Shown piece by piece: positions 8,553-17,303 of a stretch of DNA of 64,000 bases. The translations under genes were made by a program, and so were the position numbers. Within the stretch, counting starts at the first letter, position 1; each line of letters begins with the position of its first letter. The DNA lies in NCBI RefSeq assembly GCF_030687715.1, contig NZ_CP117445.1, forward strand, positions 3,027,501-3,091,500. Reading direction: 5' to 3'. Below the pieces are notes generated by a model. The model worked only from the letters and a program-made list of their open reading frames with translations, did not search any database and was not told the DNA's origin. The stretch is from Pseudomonas sp. FP2196. Lineage in GTDB: Bacteria > Pseudomonadota > Gammaproteobacteria > Pseudomonadales > Pseudomonadaceae.

Positions 8553-9464
8553 TCACTGCCAATGCTCACAAAGTTTGACCAACTCATCGACCACGTACCT
8601 GACCTTCGGCCGTAGATGCGAGACCTTTGGCCAGACGGCATGCACATCAACTGGGTCAGGCTCGTAATCTTCCAGCACTTCGACAAGCCTCCCCGCCTCC
8701 AGGTCTTCTCTGAACAGGCAGCGCGGCATCTGGCACAAACCTGTCCCGGCGACGGCGGCAAGAATCATCGCTTCGCCGTCACCTATCTGGTGCGTAGACG
8801 GTGGCGCATAACGGACCGTTGTCGAGCCTTGCCTGACGCGCCACGACAACGGCTGACCGCGACGATGGCCGACGATGCAATGGTGATGACTTAAATCCTC
8901 CAGAGTTCGTGGAACACCAAACCGCTGCAAATAACCGGGCGCTGCACAAATCGCCCATCGTTGGCGAGTAAGTCGGCGTGCTACCAGTCCGCTGGTGTCC
9001 TTCAGCTCGCCGAAGCGCACCAAGAGATCAATGCCTTCTTCAAACGGATCAACAATGTGGTCGGAAAACGTCATGTTCAGTTGCAGTGCGGGGTATTTGT
9101 TAGCGATCTCGAACAGCAATGGCGCAACGACCCGACGACCAAACGCCACCGGGATGTCCACTCGCAGGCGACCGGAGGGTTCCCCTGCCCCCGGCCCGAG
9201 GCCACTTTCCGCCGCGCCGATTTCCTCGAGCGCTGTGGAGCACGCGGTGAAATACGCTTCGCCGTCGGCCGTCAGCGAGATGCGTCGTGTGGTGCGGTGG
9301 AACAGCTGTGTGCCCAGTCGATCCTCAAGCCGCGCAATTGATTTACCCACGGCCGATTTGGATAGTCCGAGCCGTTCTGCGGCCTGAGTGAAACTGGTTG
9401 ATCGGGCGGCGACCACGAATGTGATGACGCCCTGAAACGAATCGACAGGAATCATGCGGATCAT
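8553..9464 (-). CDS. LysR-family regulator
   Basis: The 303-residue protein has an N-terminal winged helix (AERLGLSKSAVGKSIARLEDRLG, about 28-50) and a LysR substrate domain of the CrgA/AaeR-like subgroup (SGRLRVDIPVAFGRRVVAPLL). An alternative ATG lies at 9455. It is divergent from the tautomerase/ABM/nitroreductase genes starting at 9623, so I infer that it controls them. Its stop is convergent with the NahR-like gene, 32 bases away. The inducer is unknown. Confidence 0.85.
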   Translation of the reverse strand: MIRMIPVDSFQGVITFVVAARSTSFTQAAERLGLSKSAVGKSIARLEDRLGTQLFHRTTRRISLTADGEAYFTACSTALEEIGAAESGLGPGAGEPSGRLRVDIPVAFGRRVVAPLLFEIANKYPALQLNMTFSDHIVDPFEEGIDLLVRFGELKDTSGLVARRLTRQRWAICAAPGYLQRFGVPRTLEDLSHHHCIVGHRRGQPLSWRVRQGSTTVRYAPPSTHQIGDGEAMILAAVAGTGLCQMPRCLFREDLEAGRLVEVLEDYEPDPVDVHAVWPKVSHLRPKVRYVVDELVKLCEHWQ

Positions 9465-9622
9465 CTGATTGTAGAGTTTGGATCTACCCAGATTATAGTT
9501 TCAGGCTGTTTATCGCCAGATCATTCGACATTAGCATTGAATCTCGAAAAACATCGGTGCAACGCGCCTCAAGCTTGCAAGCACACCGATTATCCAGATC
9601 AACGTCTAAAGAGGAATTTGCC

Positions 9623-9820
9623 ATGCCTGTCGTACGAGTCAGCTGGTTTGAAGGTAAAGAACACGAGCAGAAAGCCGCTGTCGCCGCAGACATCACCGCG
9701 AGCATCGTCAAGCACACCGGTACTGATGCGAACTACATCTACGTCATTTTTGAGGACGTCGCCGCCTCCGACTGGGCCGGTGCCGGCAAATTGTTTGGAG
9801 AGGCGCCGGAGAAATCCTGA
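9623..9820 (+). CDS. 4-Oxalocrotonate tautomerase-like small enzyme
   Basis: The 65-residue protein begins MPVVRVSWFEGKEHEQK, so Pro-1 would be exposed after Met removal as the catalytic base typical of the tautomerase superfamily. Length (about 62-65) and the EQK...I helix suit 4-OT. The start is supported by AGAGGA 8 bases upstream; a longer in-frame ATG at 9557 lacks this. Residues that usually act in 4-OT (Arg-11, Arg-39 equivalents) are not obvious, so the substrate may differ. It is the first gene of a three-gene plus-strand set with an ABM-domain protein and a nitroreductase. Confidence 0.8.
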   Translation: MPVVRVSWFEGKEHEQKAAVAADITASIVKHTGTDANYIYVIFEDVAASDWAGAGKLFGEAPEKS

Positions 9821-9890
9821 CCCGATCGTTAACGCCTGCATCGGCTGGGTCAGCGATGCATTCTCACTAGCGTCTAAGGAAAGAACCTCC

Positions 9891-10244
9891 ATGCATCCAC
9901 ACATCTCCTGCCTGTTCTCCCTCGCGGTCAAACCCGCTGACTTCCCAGAATTCAAAGCGCTGATCGCCAACATTGTCGAAGCCACCAGCGCTGAGCCGGG
10001 CACACTGGTTTACGAATACAGTGCCAACGAAGACAACAGCGTCGTTCACATTCTTGAGCGCTACAACGTCGGTGCTGTGGTCAGCCACGTAGACACTACG
10101 TTTGCACCATTCGGTCAGCGTTTTCTAGAACTTTGCACCGTCACCAGCCTGGTTGTGTATGGCACGCCTGACGCCGAAATCCGTAAACGTCTGGATCCGT
10201 TCGGGGCTGTGTACATGACCCCATTCGACGGTTTCAGCCGCTAA
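9891..10244 (+). CDS. ABM-domain (antibiotic biosynthesis monooxygenase-like) protein
   Basis: The 117-residue protein has the dimeric alpha/beta-barrel pattern of the ABM family: an early strand (HISCLFSLAVKPADFPEFKALIANIV), then a strand-turn SAEPGTLVYEYSANED and a VHILERYN strand. Family members are cofactor-free quinone-forming monooxygenases, heme-degrading enzymes or YgiN-like quinol oxidases. It lies 70 bases after the tautomerase and 68 before the nitroreductase, all on the plus strand. A role in handling quinones or phenols is an inference from this company. AAGGAAAG precedes the start. Confidence 0.75.
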   Translation: MHPHISCLFSLAVKPADFPEFKALIANIVEATSAEPGTLVYEYSANEDNSVVHILERYNVGAVVSHVDTTFAPFGQRFLELCTVTSLVVYGTPDAEIRKRLDPFGAVYMTPFDGFSR

Positions 10245-10312
10245 TTTTCAGACGGCGCAGGCTCCACTTCAATGACTGGGTCTGCGCACTCTCCTCCCGC
10301 ACAGAGACCCTC

Positions 10313-10927
10313 ATGTCCGATATCGCAAACATTATCAAATCCCGCATTTCCGCCAACAGCTACGACACTGAGCGTAGCCTGAGCGATCAACAGGTTGCCG
10401 AGCTGATCGAGTTGGCTACCCATGCACCTTCCGCGTTCAATCTGCAAAACTGGAAATTCCTCGCCGTACGCAGCGCCGAAGCCAAAGCACGTCTCCTGCC
10501 TCTGGCGTGGGGGCAGCAGAAAATCGTCGACGCCCCCGTGACATTTATCGTCTGCGGCACACTCAATCCGCACGAGACATTGCCATCGGCCCTCAAACCT
10601 ACCCTGGACGCCGGCATTATTGATCAAGCCATCTACGACATGTGGGTAGGTGCAGCTGAAGGCATGTACAAGGAAAACCCACAGCTGCAGCGTGATGAGG
10701 CGATTCGTTCCGGCTCACTGGCAGCCATGACACTGATGCTCGCCGCGAAGGGCCAAGGCCTGGTGTCTACGCCGATGATCGGCTTCGATCAGTCTGCGGT
10801 GGCCAAGGAGTTTGGTCTGTCTGATCTGGAAATTCCGGTCATGCTGGTCACCGTTGGCTACCCAGGCGCAACCAACTGGCCGCAGAAACCGCGCAAGGCC
10901 GTCAACGACGTTCTGCAGTTCGTGTAA
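10313..10927 (+). CDS. Nitroreductase-family flavoprotein
   Basis: The 204-residue protein of the FMN-dependent nitroreductase family has the N-terminal phosphate-binding block (IIKSRISANSYD), the APSAFNLQNWKF motif that contacts FMN, and the C-terminal glycine-rich MLVTVGYPG strand. Such enzymes reduce nitroaromatics or quinones with NAD(P)H. It closes the tautomerase/ABM/nitroreductase set and is followed by a good terminator. MhqN of Bacillus is also a nitroreductase, which is interesting given the Mhq-like operon at 15812-18387. The true electron acceptor is unknown. Confidence 0.85.
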   Translation: MSDIANIIKSRISANSYDTERSLSDQQVAELIELATHAPSAFNLQNWKFLAVRSAEAKARLLPLAWGQQKIVDAPVTFIVCGTLNPHETLPSALKPTLDAGIIDQAIYDMWVGAAEGMYKENPQLQRDEAIRSGSLAAMTLMLAAKGQGLVSTPMIGFDQSAVAKEFGLSDLEIPVMLVTVGYPGATNWPQKPRKAVNDVLQFV

Positions 10928-10938
10928 ACACGCTCGCC

Positions 10939-10979
10939 TCGGCGAAGTCAGATTGATCGCTGGCTTCGCCGATTTATTG
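10939..10979 (+). terminator. Rho-independent terminator after the nitroreductase gene
   Basis: Stem TCGGCGAAG / CTTCGCCGA (9 bp) closes around an inner CAG/CTG pair, followed by TTTATTG. It lies 12 bases after the stop codon. Confidence 0.75.
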
Positions 10980-11011
10980 ATTTATTCAAAGACACTACAA
11001 GCCTTTGAAGC

Positions 11012-11716
11012 TCAACCCTTGTCGTCGCTGGAAATCCGCAGATTTCTGAAGTGCGCGACTGTCCCGGACTCGATCCAGATACCCACTCCCCCGCGCTGCG
11101 CCGCCCCGTACTTCAGATCCCGTACGATAAACGCCGGTTTCTCCTTGTGATCCAGGAACAGATCAACGTTTGAACCTTTGATCACCAACTTCATATGAAT
11201 CCATCGACCCAACTCGAGGTCGGCGTAGGTCTCGTACTTTTCCGGCGATTCTTTGCGAAGCTGATCAAATCTGAAGTCTGGATAACCGGCGTATTGCACA
11301 GAATGATTGCGTCGTATCTGGTCATCCGCCGAACTGTTGGTCGGTCGCAGGTAAATGCTTTCGAAGCGCCCTGCCCCGTCTATTCGAAAGGCAACACCGA
11401 CAAAGCCACGCGCGTATTCAGGTGCGTCTATTGCCAAGTCGCTGGCGACGTCGACTTCGATGGAGCCATCCCCAAAATCCATGGGCAGCCACGCCATGAA
11501 GTCTCTGTCGAGCAACCGTTCCCGGGTCGGGTCTTGATAGGAGGAACCGGGCATTTGCAACGCTAAGGCGTGCTGCCCTTGATAAAGCGTATCGACCAGC
11601 GAAACGCCCGACAGCTGATATTCGGCGGGCGTTGTATATGCGCGCGCCACTTGATCACTTGCCATCACTACTCCAGCTAAAAGAGACGCCGCGACAGCGA
11701 TCAAATGCACCATCAT
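11012..11716 (-). CDS. Secreted protein with concanavalin-like fold features, unknown function
   Basis: The 234-residue product has a signal peptide (MMVHLIAVAASLLAGVVMASD, cleavage probably before residue 25). The mature part has patterns seen in jelly-roll domains of the LamG/DUF1080 type: DGSIEVDVASD, GFVGVAFRIDGAGRFESIYLRP, GRWIHMKLVIKGSNVDLFLD and a closing HFRNLRIS. Such domains often bind or cleave sugars, but I see no catalytic signature and do not assign activity. It is downstream of the SDR gene with a terminator between them, so it probably has its own transcript. Confidence 0.6.
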   Translation of the reverse strand: MMVHLIAVAASLLAGVVMASDQVARAYTTPAEYQLSGVSLVDTLYQGQHALALQMPGSSYQDPTRERLLDRDFMAWLPMDFGDGSIEVDVASDLAIDAPEYARGFVGVAFRIDGAGRFESIYLRPTNSSADDQIRRNHSVQYAGYPDFRFDQLRKESPEKYETYADLELGRWIHMKLVIKGSNVDLFLDHKEKPAFIVRDLKYGAAQRGGVGIWIESGTVAHFRNLRISSDDKG

Positions 11717-11739
11717 CGCAAAGGCTCCAGGCTACGAAC

Positions 11740-11773
11740 AAAAGAGACCCATGACGCAGGCCGGCATGGGTCT
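11740..11773 (-). terminator. Terminator after the SDR gene
   Basis: Stem AGACCCATG / CATGGGTCT (9 bp, 11-base loop) followed on the minus strand by CTTTTG. It ends transcription of the SDR gene, whose stop is at 11788. Confidence 0.7.
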
Positions 11774-11787
11774 GCGATTGTTTCGAA

Positions 11788-12582
11788 TCAGACGATGTCG
11801 TCGACCACGCCACCATCGACTCTGAGCGAAGCTCCCGTAGTGGCCGATGCTTGCGGCGAGCACACATAAACGATCATGTTGGCCACCTCCTCCACAGTGG
11901 CTGCACGCTGAATGATCGAGCTCGGGCGATGCTGCATCACAAAATCAGCGACGACCGTCTCCAGCGATTTGCCGGTGCGCTCTACTTCACCCTTCATCAT
12001 GTCTGCCACGCCATCGGACAGCGTCGGCCCAGGCAGGACGCTGTTGACGGTCACACCGCTGCCAGCCACGCGTTTTGCGAGGCCGCGAGCCAACGCCAAC
12101 TGCGCCGTTTTTGACACACCGTAATGGATCATGTCCGCGGGAATATTTCGGGCCGACTCGGAGGCGACAAACACCACCCGGCCCCAACCGTTCTCAACCA
12201 TGGCTGGCAGCAATGCGCGACTGAGACGAACGCCGGACATCACGTTGGTTTGCCAGTAGTTGTTCCAGACCTCGTCGTCTGTTTCAAAGAAATCCTGTGG
12301 CTCATAGATGCCTGCATTGTTCACCAGGATGTCGATGCCACTGACACCAGCGAGCAAGACCTCCACGCCTTCGGCAGAACTCAGATCCGCAGCCACACCA
12401 CTGACGGTCGCGCCGGGTACTGCTGCGTGCAACCGAGCGATCGCGTCGTTGACCGAGCGTTCACTGCGACCGTTTATGACAACCGCTGCGCCGGCCTGTG
12501 CAAGCCCCTTGGCAATGGCGAAACCAATACCTCCGGTAGAAGCGGTAACCAGTGCGTGTTTGCTATCGAGTTGAATATTCAT
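11788..12582 (-). CDS. Short-chain dehydrogenase/reductase
   Basis: The 264-residue classical SDR has a cofactor site ASTGGIG near residue 15, where the usual first Gly is Ala; NNAG in ILVNNAGIY; and a catalytic set S (VASESAR) and Y-x3-K (HYGVSK). The start at 12582 is preferred over 12585 because GGAG lies five bases from it. It follows the LysR gene 12723-13631 in the same direction, 140 bases apart. The substrate cannot be inferred from the sequence. Confidence 0.85.
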   Translation of the reverse strand: MNIQLDSKHALVTASTGGIGFAIAKGLAQAGAAVVINGRSERSVNDAIARLHAAVPGATVSGVAADLSSAEGVEVLLAGVSGIDILVNNAGIYEPQDFFETDDEVWNNYWQTNVMSGVRLSRALLPAMVENGWGRVVFVASESARNIPADMIHYGVSKTAQLALARGLAKRVAGSGVTVNSVLPGPTLSDGVADMMKGEVERTGKSLETVVADFVMQHRPSSIIQRAATVEEVANMIVYVCSPQASATTGASLRVDGGVVDDIV

Positions 12583-12722
12583 CATTTCTCCGTCAAGAAT
12601 GAGCGGGTATTGCTACCCGTCATCTGTTTCTACTGTCAGCGTAGAAAACAAAGCTGCCACTGTATGGGCTGCCCTCGCGTGGATAAATATCGATTCGGAA
12701 TGGGGATCTACAACAGTTTGTT

Positions 12723-13631
12723 TCAAAAGCGCTCGGGCGCGATCGAGTCGGCTCCAAACGCCGCTATAGCGAAGTCGAGAAAACTGCGCAATTTTGGCGT
12801 CAGCCTGCGATCAGGTGCATACAAGATATGCAGGGGGCGACTTGGAGGTGGGTAGTCGGGCAGTAAAGCAACCAGCTCACCTTTCTCTAGTGATTGGCGA
12901 ACCAATTCCTCCGGCTGCAGCAATATGCCCAGGCCGGCCAATGCGGCACACAACAGCGGTTCGCCGTGATCCGCCATGAAGCGGCTGCCAACCGGAACAA
13001 CCACCGTCCCTTCCGGGCCATTGAATGTCCAGTGTGTGCGCAATTCCGTATGCGAGAAACCCAGACACTCATGGTCCTGAAGGTCCCACGGTGTTTCGAT
13101 CGCTGGCTTGCCTTGCAGATAAGAAGGTGCAGCGCACAGTACAAGTTTATAGGGCGCCAGTTCCCTGGCAACCAGCCCGCTGTCAGCCAATTGCCCGACC
13201 CTGAATACCACGTCGAAACCTTCATCGATGAGGTCAATCGCGCGGTTGGCAAGGCTCAACTCGATGCTCACCAATGGATTGGCTTCCATGAACTCAGGCA
13301 GTCGCGGCGCAAGAGACTGCATGCCGAAACTGACGGGAGCGTTGATCCTCAAGCGCCCACTGGGCAAAGCCTGAGTGTGCGCGGCCAGGTTCTCAGCCGA
13401 CTCCACTTCCGCAAGAATGAATTTGGAACGCTCGTAGAATTCACGCCCGAAGTCCGTCAGGCTCTGTCGTCGAGTCGTGCGATTGAGCAGACGTACGCCC
13501 AAGTGTTGCTCCAAATGATGGACATGTTTGCCAATCAGTTGCGCCGACATTTGCAACGCGTCACCGGCGGCACTGAAAGATCCCATTTCCACGGCTTTAA
13601 CAAACGCCGCCATGCTGCTCAGACGATCCAT
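12723..13631 (-). CDS. LysR-family regulator next to an alpha/beta hydrolase gene
   Basis: The 302-residue protein has a winged helix (ALQMSAQLIGKHVHHLEQHLG, about 25-45) and a CrgA-like effector domain (SGRLRINAPVSFGMQSLAPRLPEFME). The ATG at 13631 is preferred to two upstream TTG codons because the product then starts MDRLSSMAAFVKAVE like relatives. It is divergent from the hydrolase at 13765 across 133 bases and upstream of the SDR on its own strand. Either or both may be targets. Confidence 0.85.
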   Translation of the reverse strand: MDRLSSMAAFVKAVEMGSFSAAGDALQMSAQLIGKHVHHLEQHLGVRLLNRTTRRQSLTDFGREFYERSKFILAEVESAENLAAHTQALPSGRLRINAPVSFGMQSLAPRLPEFMEANPLVSIELSLANRAIDLIDEGFDVVFRVGQLADSGLVARELAPYKLVLCAAPSYLQGKPAIETPWDLQDHECLGFSHTELRTHWTFNGPEGTVVVPVGSRFMADHGEPLLCAALAGLGILLQPEELVRQSLEKGELVALLPDYPPPSRPLHILYAPDRRLTPKLRSFLDFAIAAFGADSIAPERF

Positions 13632-13764
13632 TCCCAACAATCCGTTTCTAATGTTCGGGCATTTTGAGTATTTATTTCCCTACTGTCCAAGGCCTATCGT
13701 GGCGTTGCAGCGAATCGCTGCGCCTGGCGAGGCATTTGCCTGTTCAGACACGATTGTTAAAGAC

Positions 13765-14730
13765 ATGGGAAGGACTGTGAAATACCCGCTGAAAAATCAA
13801 TCGCTCTCCGAAATACTCGGCGAAGACTTTTACTTTCCGCACGAAATCATTGGCCAGCCGTTCCGCGCTGCGGACTTTGAAGATCTGAAAATCAGCAGCT
13901 TCACCACAGGCGACGGTGTGAGCCTGGCGTACTGGGAAGCCGGAAGCGGTCAGCCGTTGATCTTCATTCCCGGCTGGTCTGCGAACGGCGCAATGTATTT
14001 CCACCTCATGCAAATCCTGAGCAAGCATTATCACGTTTACGTGCTCGATGTCCGCAACCAGGGGCTTTCGGAGAAGACCGTAAAAGGTAATCGCATCTCG
14101 CGTTACGCCATGGATGTGAAGGAATTTGCGCAGCATCTGGATCTGCCCCAAGCGCACTATTGCGGTTGGTCCATGGGGGCCTCGATCATGTGGGCTTATA
14201 TTGATCTTTTCGGCACACAAGGCATCCGTACCCTTAGCATCATTGACCAAGCCCCCTCAATCTACTGCCACGCTGACTGGACGGAACAGCAGCGACTGGA
14301 GGCCGGCGCATTCACCACATCGCCTGAACGCATGATCGCTTCCTACGTCAACATGACGCCCACCAACCAGTTGGTTTCTGGCAGCCGGGTTGTCGAGCGC
14401 GCGATGGCGCTCGACTCCCCTTACTTTCACAATGTGATTAGCCTCGTACAGGCCGTGGTGAAAGACGACATGGCGTTCACTGGCCTGGTACTTTTCGATC
14501 ACGCTACCAACGATTGGCGCGATGTCATTCAAAGCAAGATTGACGTTCCGACGGCGATTTTTTCCGGCGAATACAGCGACTGGCTGGAAAGTCAGCGATG
14601 GATGCACGCCGTAATCCCGGACTCAGTTCTGCATGTCTACAGCAAGGCGGACCAGGGCGATCACTTCCTGGCATTCAAGCACCCGGAAAAGTTTGCGGCA
14701 GATTTGCACAGCTTCTTGCAACGGTCGTAA
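13765..14730 (+). CDS. Alpha/beta-fold hydrolase
   Basis: The 321-residue protein has the alpha/beta hydrolase pattern: oxyanion loop FIPGWSANG around 67-75, nucleophile elbow CGWSMGAS with Ser136, and a C-terminal His in GDHFLAFKHPEKF. It could be an esterase, lactonase or C-C hydrolase; the family does not settle this. The start is uncertain: ATG 13765 follows TTAAAGAC, while GTG 13777 follows GGAAGGACT closely and would remove four residues. It is divergent from a LysR gene and ends at a terminator at 14750-14790. Confidence 0.8.
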   Translation: MGRTVKYPLKNQSLSEILGEDFYFPHEIIGQPFRAADFEDLKISSFTTGDGVSLAYWEAGSGQPLIFIPGWSANGAMYFHLMQILSKHYHVYVLDVRNQGLSEKTVKGNRISRYAMDVKEFAQHLDLPQAHYCGWSMGASIMWAYIDLFGTQGIRTLSIIDQAPSIYCHADWTEQQRLEAGAFTTSPERMIASYVNMTPTNQLVSGSRVVERAMALDSPYFHNVISLVQAVVKDDMAFTGLVLFDHATNDWRDVIQSKIDVPTAIFSGEYSDWLESQRWMHAVIPDSVLHVYSKADQGDHFLAFKHPEKFAADLHSFLQRS

Positions 14731-14749
14731 TTGATACAGGCTCCTTTTG

Positions 14750-14790
14750 CCCGGCTGAATGCTCCCCCTTGTTGTCAGTCGGGATTTTTT
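14750..14790 (+). terminator. Terminator after the alpha/beta hydrolase gene
   Basis: Stem CCCGGCTGA / TCAGTCGGG (9 bp with one G-U pair, 16-base loop) followed by A and six T. Confidence 0.75.
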
Positions 14791-14802
14791 GTTGAACCTG
14801 TT

Positions 14803-15702
14803 CTAGCGCTCCCATTGCGGGTGAGCGAAACGCTCAGCCAGAAAGTTGATCAAGACGCGGACTTTGGTCGCCAGATGCTTGCGCGTGGGATAGACCACAT
14901 AGATGCCCAGTTCGACCGATTGATACGCCGGCAGAATCTCAACCAGATCCCCCTTGCGCAGGTCTTCGGCCACCATGAAACTGGGCTGCAGGGCGATTCC
15001 ACCGCCTGCCAGTGCAATGCTGCGACAGGTATCGCCATTATTGCAGCGCACACTTGAGCGTGTACGCACAGTCTCGCTTCCGTCAGGCCCTTCGAACTGC
15101 CACTCGTTACCGCTGGCAAAGTTGGTGTAGGCGATGACCCCGTGCTCTGCGAGGTCAGACAGCGAGCGAATCTCAGGGTGATTGGCCAGGTACTCGGGCG
15201 AAGCACATAAGCACATTCGCGTTCCCGCAAGACGTCGCCCCACCAGAGAAGAACTTTCCATCCGCGCAATGCGAACGGCGGCATCAAAGCCCTCCTCCAC
15301 CAGATCCACCAACCGGTCATTCAGGCTGATATCCAGTTCAACGTTGGGGTACACCTTCATGAAGTCTGCCCACACCGGAGCCAAGTGCAGCACCCCGAAA
15401 CTGACCGGCGCATTGATCCGCAGTACACCGCTCGGCTCGGGCGCCGACGACGAAACCGCCTCTTCCGCCTGATCCATGAGCGTCAGTACATCGCGTGCCT
15501 GGTGATAGAACTGGCGCCCTTCCTCCGTCAATGAAAGCTTGCGTGTGGTGCGATGCAGCAGTCGCACGCCCAGGCGTTCTTCAAGCCCACTGACGTAACG
15601 CGAAATAGCCGCCTTCGACATCTCCAACGGCTCGGCTGCGCCGACGAAGCTGCCTTTATCCACCACCGTGCAGAAGACCTGCATCTCTAACGCCCTGTCC
15701 AT
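14803..15702 (-). CDS. LysR-family regulator divergent from the Mhq-like operon
   Basis: The 299-residue protein has a winged helix (EPLEMSKAAISRYVSGLEERLG) and CrgA-type effector domain (SGVLRINAPVSFGVLHLAPVW). The start at 15702 (MDRALEMQVF) has GTGAG seven bases upstream; an ATG-less extension to 15735 is not supported. It is divergent from the four-gene operon at 15812-18387 across 109 bases, the usual arrangement of a LysR gene and its target. The inducer may be an electrophile or quinone if the operon role inferred below is right. Confidence 0.85.
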   Translation of the reverse strand: MDRALEMQVFCTVVDKGSFVGAAEPLEMSKAAISRYVSGLEERLGVRLLHRTTRKLSLTEEGRQFYHQARDVLTLMDQAEEAVSSSAPEPSGVLRINAPVSFGVLHLAPVWADFMKVYPNVELDISLNDRLVDLVEEGFDAAVRIARMESSSLVGRRLAGTRMCLCASPEYLANHPEIRSLSDLAEHGVIAYTNFASGNEWQFEGPDGSETVRTRSSVRCNNGDTCRSIALAGGGIALQPSFMVAEDLRKGDLVEILPAYQSVELGIYVVYPTRKHLATKVRVLINFLAERFAHPQWER

Positions 15703-15811
15703 TACTGTCTCACTAAGTGGAACTATTAATCGCATTTCGCCTTATTTATCTCATTTTTACAACCTATAAACTGAGCCCATCGAAACGAACATCAACGGAG
15801 ATGAAGTCACT

Positions 15812-16441
15812 ATGAAAATTACAGTCGTGGGTACCGGCAACATGGGTTCGGCGTTCACCAAGCAATTGTCCGCCGCCGGACACATCGTTCGAGTCACTGG
15901 CCGTGACATGGAAAAGGCCAAGGCACTGGCTGCTCAGTTTGAAAATGCACAGGCTTACCCGGCAGCAGAGGCTCTGGGCGACAGCGATGTCGTAGTAATT
16001 GCCACCGCCTACCCCGATGCCGTAGCTGCGCTGCAAAGCCTGGGCGATCTGATTGGCAAAGTGATCATCGACATCACCAACCCGCTGAGCGCCGACTACA
16101 TGTCGCTGACCATCGGTCACGAGACCAGCGCCGGCGAAGAAATCGCCAAAGCAGTGCCTCAAGCGCACGTCGTCAAAGCCTTTAACACCTTGTTCGCTCA
16201 AGTACTCGCCGATGGTCCGACGTTCGCGGATAACCAGAAAGGCAGCGTGTTCGTCGCCAGCGACAGTGAGCGTGCCAAACAAACCGCTATCACCCTCGCC
16301 TACAGCCTGGGCTGGAATGCGGTGAACACCGGTGGACTGATCAACGCACGTTACCTGGAGCCACTCGCCGGCCTGAATATCTACCTCGGCTACGGCGCCG
16401 GTCTGGGCACCTCGATCGCCCCGGTCTGGCTGAACAAGTAA
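15812..16441 (+). CDS. NADPH-dependent F420-reductase-like (Rossmann) protein
   Basis: The 209-residue protein has an N-terminal Rossmann motif GTGNMGSAF (7-15), a basic patch (TGRDMEKA) that suits NADP(H), and the F420-oxidoreductase-like core (VIIDITNPL, VVKAFNT). Pseudomonads do not normally make F420, so it probably reduces another acceptor with NADPH. It is the first gene of a plus-strand operon with a ring-cleavage dioxygenase, a carboxylesterase and DoxX. Neighbours suggest a role in reducing quinone-like compounds, which is inference. Confidence 0.8.
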   Translation: MKITVVGTGNMGSAFTKQLSAAGHIVRVTGRDMEKAKALAAQFENAQAYPAAEALGDSDVVVIATAYPDAVAALQSLGDLIGKVIIDITNPLSADYMSLTIGHETSAGEEIAKAVPQAHVVKAFNTLFAQVLADGPTFADNQKGSVFVASDSERAKQTAITLAYSLGWNAVNTGGLINARYLEPLAGLNIYLGYGAGLGTSIAPVWLNK

Positions 16442-16460
16442 TCACATTGGAGCTTTCACC

Positions 16461-17303
16461 ATGAACACCTCGTTCCCCCTGCTGTTTGTGTCTCATGGTG
16501 CTCCGCTGTTTGCCATCGAGCCCGGTCTGGCTGGTCCGCGTCTAGCCGAGCTCGGTCGCGAACTGCCGCGACCTGATGCCATTGTCATCCTGTCTCCGCA
16601 CTGGATGACCCGTGGTGAAGTCAATGTCACGGCGAGCACCGCCCCGCAAACCATTCACGACTTCGGTGGTTTCCCCGACGAGTTGTACCAGTTGCGCTAT
16701 CCGGCACCGGGTGCCCCGATCCTGGCTGCCCACATCGTCAAACTGCTGCAGGCATCAGGCTGGACCTCACGACTCGATCACCAGCGCGGGCTGGACCATG
16801 GGGCGTGGGTGCCGCTGATGTACTTGGCGCCCGATGCCGACATTCCCGTGGTTCAGGTGTCGATGCCCGCGCGGCTTGATACCCATCAGGCCTGGAAACT
16901 CGGTGAAGCGCTTAAACCACTGCGTGACATGAACGTACTGATCGTAGCGTCCGGCAGCCTGACTCATAACTTGTATGAGTTTCGCGGAGCTACCCGCGAG
17001 GGTGCGGATTACGTGAAGGCGTTCGCGGCCTGGACCGCGCAAACACTGCGTGCCGGGCAAACCGATCAACTCTTGGATTACCGGCAACAGGCGCCCTCTG
17101 CCGAGCGCGCTCACCCGACGGACGAGCACTTTTTGCCGTTACTGATCGCTCTGGGTGCCGCCGGCGAACGTTATGACACCCGCGTGCTGGAAGGCGGCGT
17201 GTCCTACGGCGTGCTGGCGATGGACAGTTACCTGTTTTCCTCGAAAAACGAAGATGGATCTGAATCCACTCCTCTCAATCAAGGCGTTACCAACCATGCG
17301 TGA
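16461..17303 (+). CDS. Class III extradiol ring-cleavage dioxygenase (DODA/YgiD-like)
   Basis: The 280-residue protein of the LigB/DODA family carries the expected metal ligands: H12 (FVSHGAP), H47 (SPHW) and a later histidine, with H113 (GLDHGAW), H169 (GSLTHN) and H223 (HPTDEHFLPL) also conserved. Relatives include DOPA 4,5-dioxygenase and single-domain catechol/hydroquinone dioxygenases. GGAG is 8 bases before the start. It is in an operon with a carboxylesterase that overlaps it by 8 bases and with DoxX, a set reminiscent of MhqO/MhqD/MhqP. The diol substrate is not determined. Confidence 0.85.
   Translation: MNTSFPLLFVSHGAPLFAIEPGLAGPRLAELGRELPRPDAIVILSPHWMTRGEVNVTASTAPQTIHDFGGFPDELYQLRYPAPGAPILAAHIVKLLQASGWTSRLDHQRGLDHGAWVPLMYLAPDADIPVVQVSMPARLDTHQAWKLGEALKPLRDMNVLIVASGSLTHNLYEFRGATREGADYVKAFAAWTAQTLRAGQTDQLLDYRQQAPSAERAHPTDEHFLPLLIALGAAGERYDTRVLEGGVSYGVLAMDSYLFSSKNEDGSESTPLNQGVTNHA

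Noticed and set aside
12124..12855. Plus-strand open frame of 243 codons
   Set aside because: It runs antisense across the SDR and the LysR gene end, with low-complexity content and no ribosome site.
15812..16441. True F420-dependent enzyme
   Set aside because: The fold matches the family, but pseudomonads are not known to make F420 and no cofactor genes are in the window. A general NADPH reductase is more likely.
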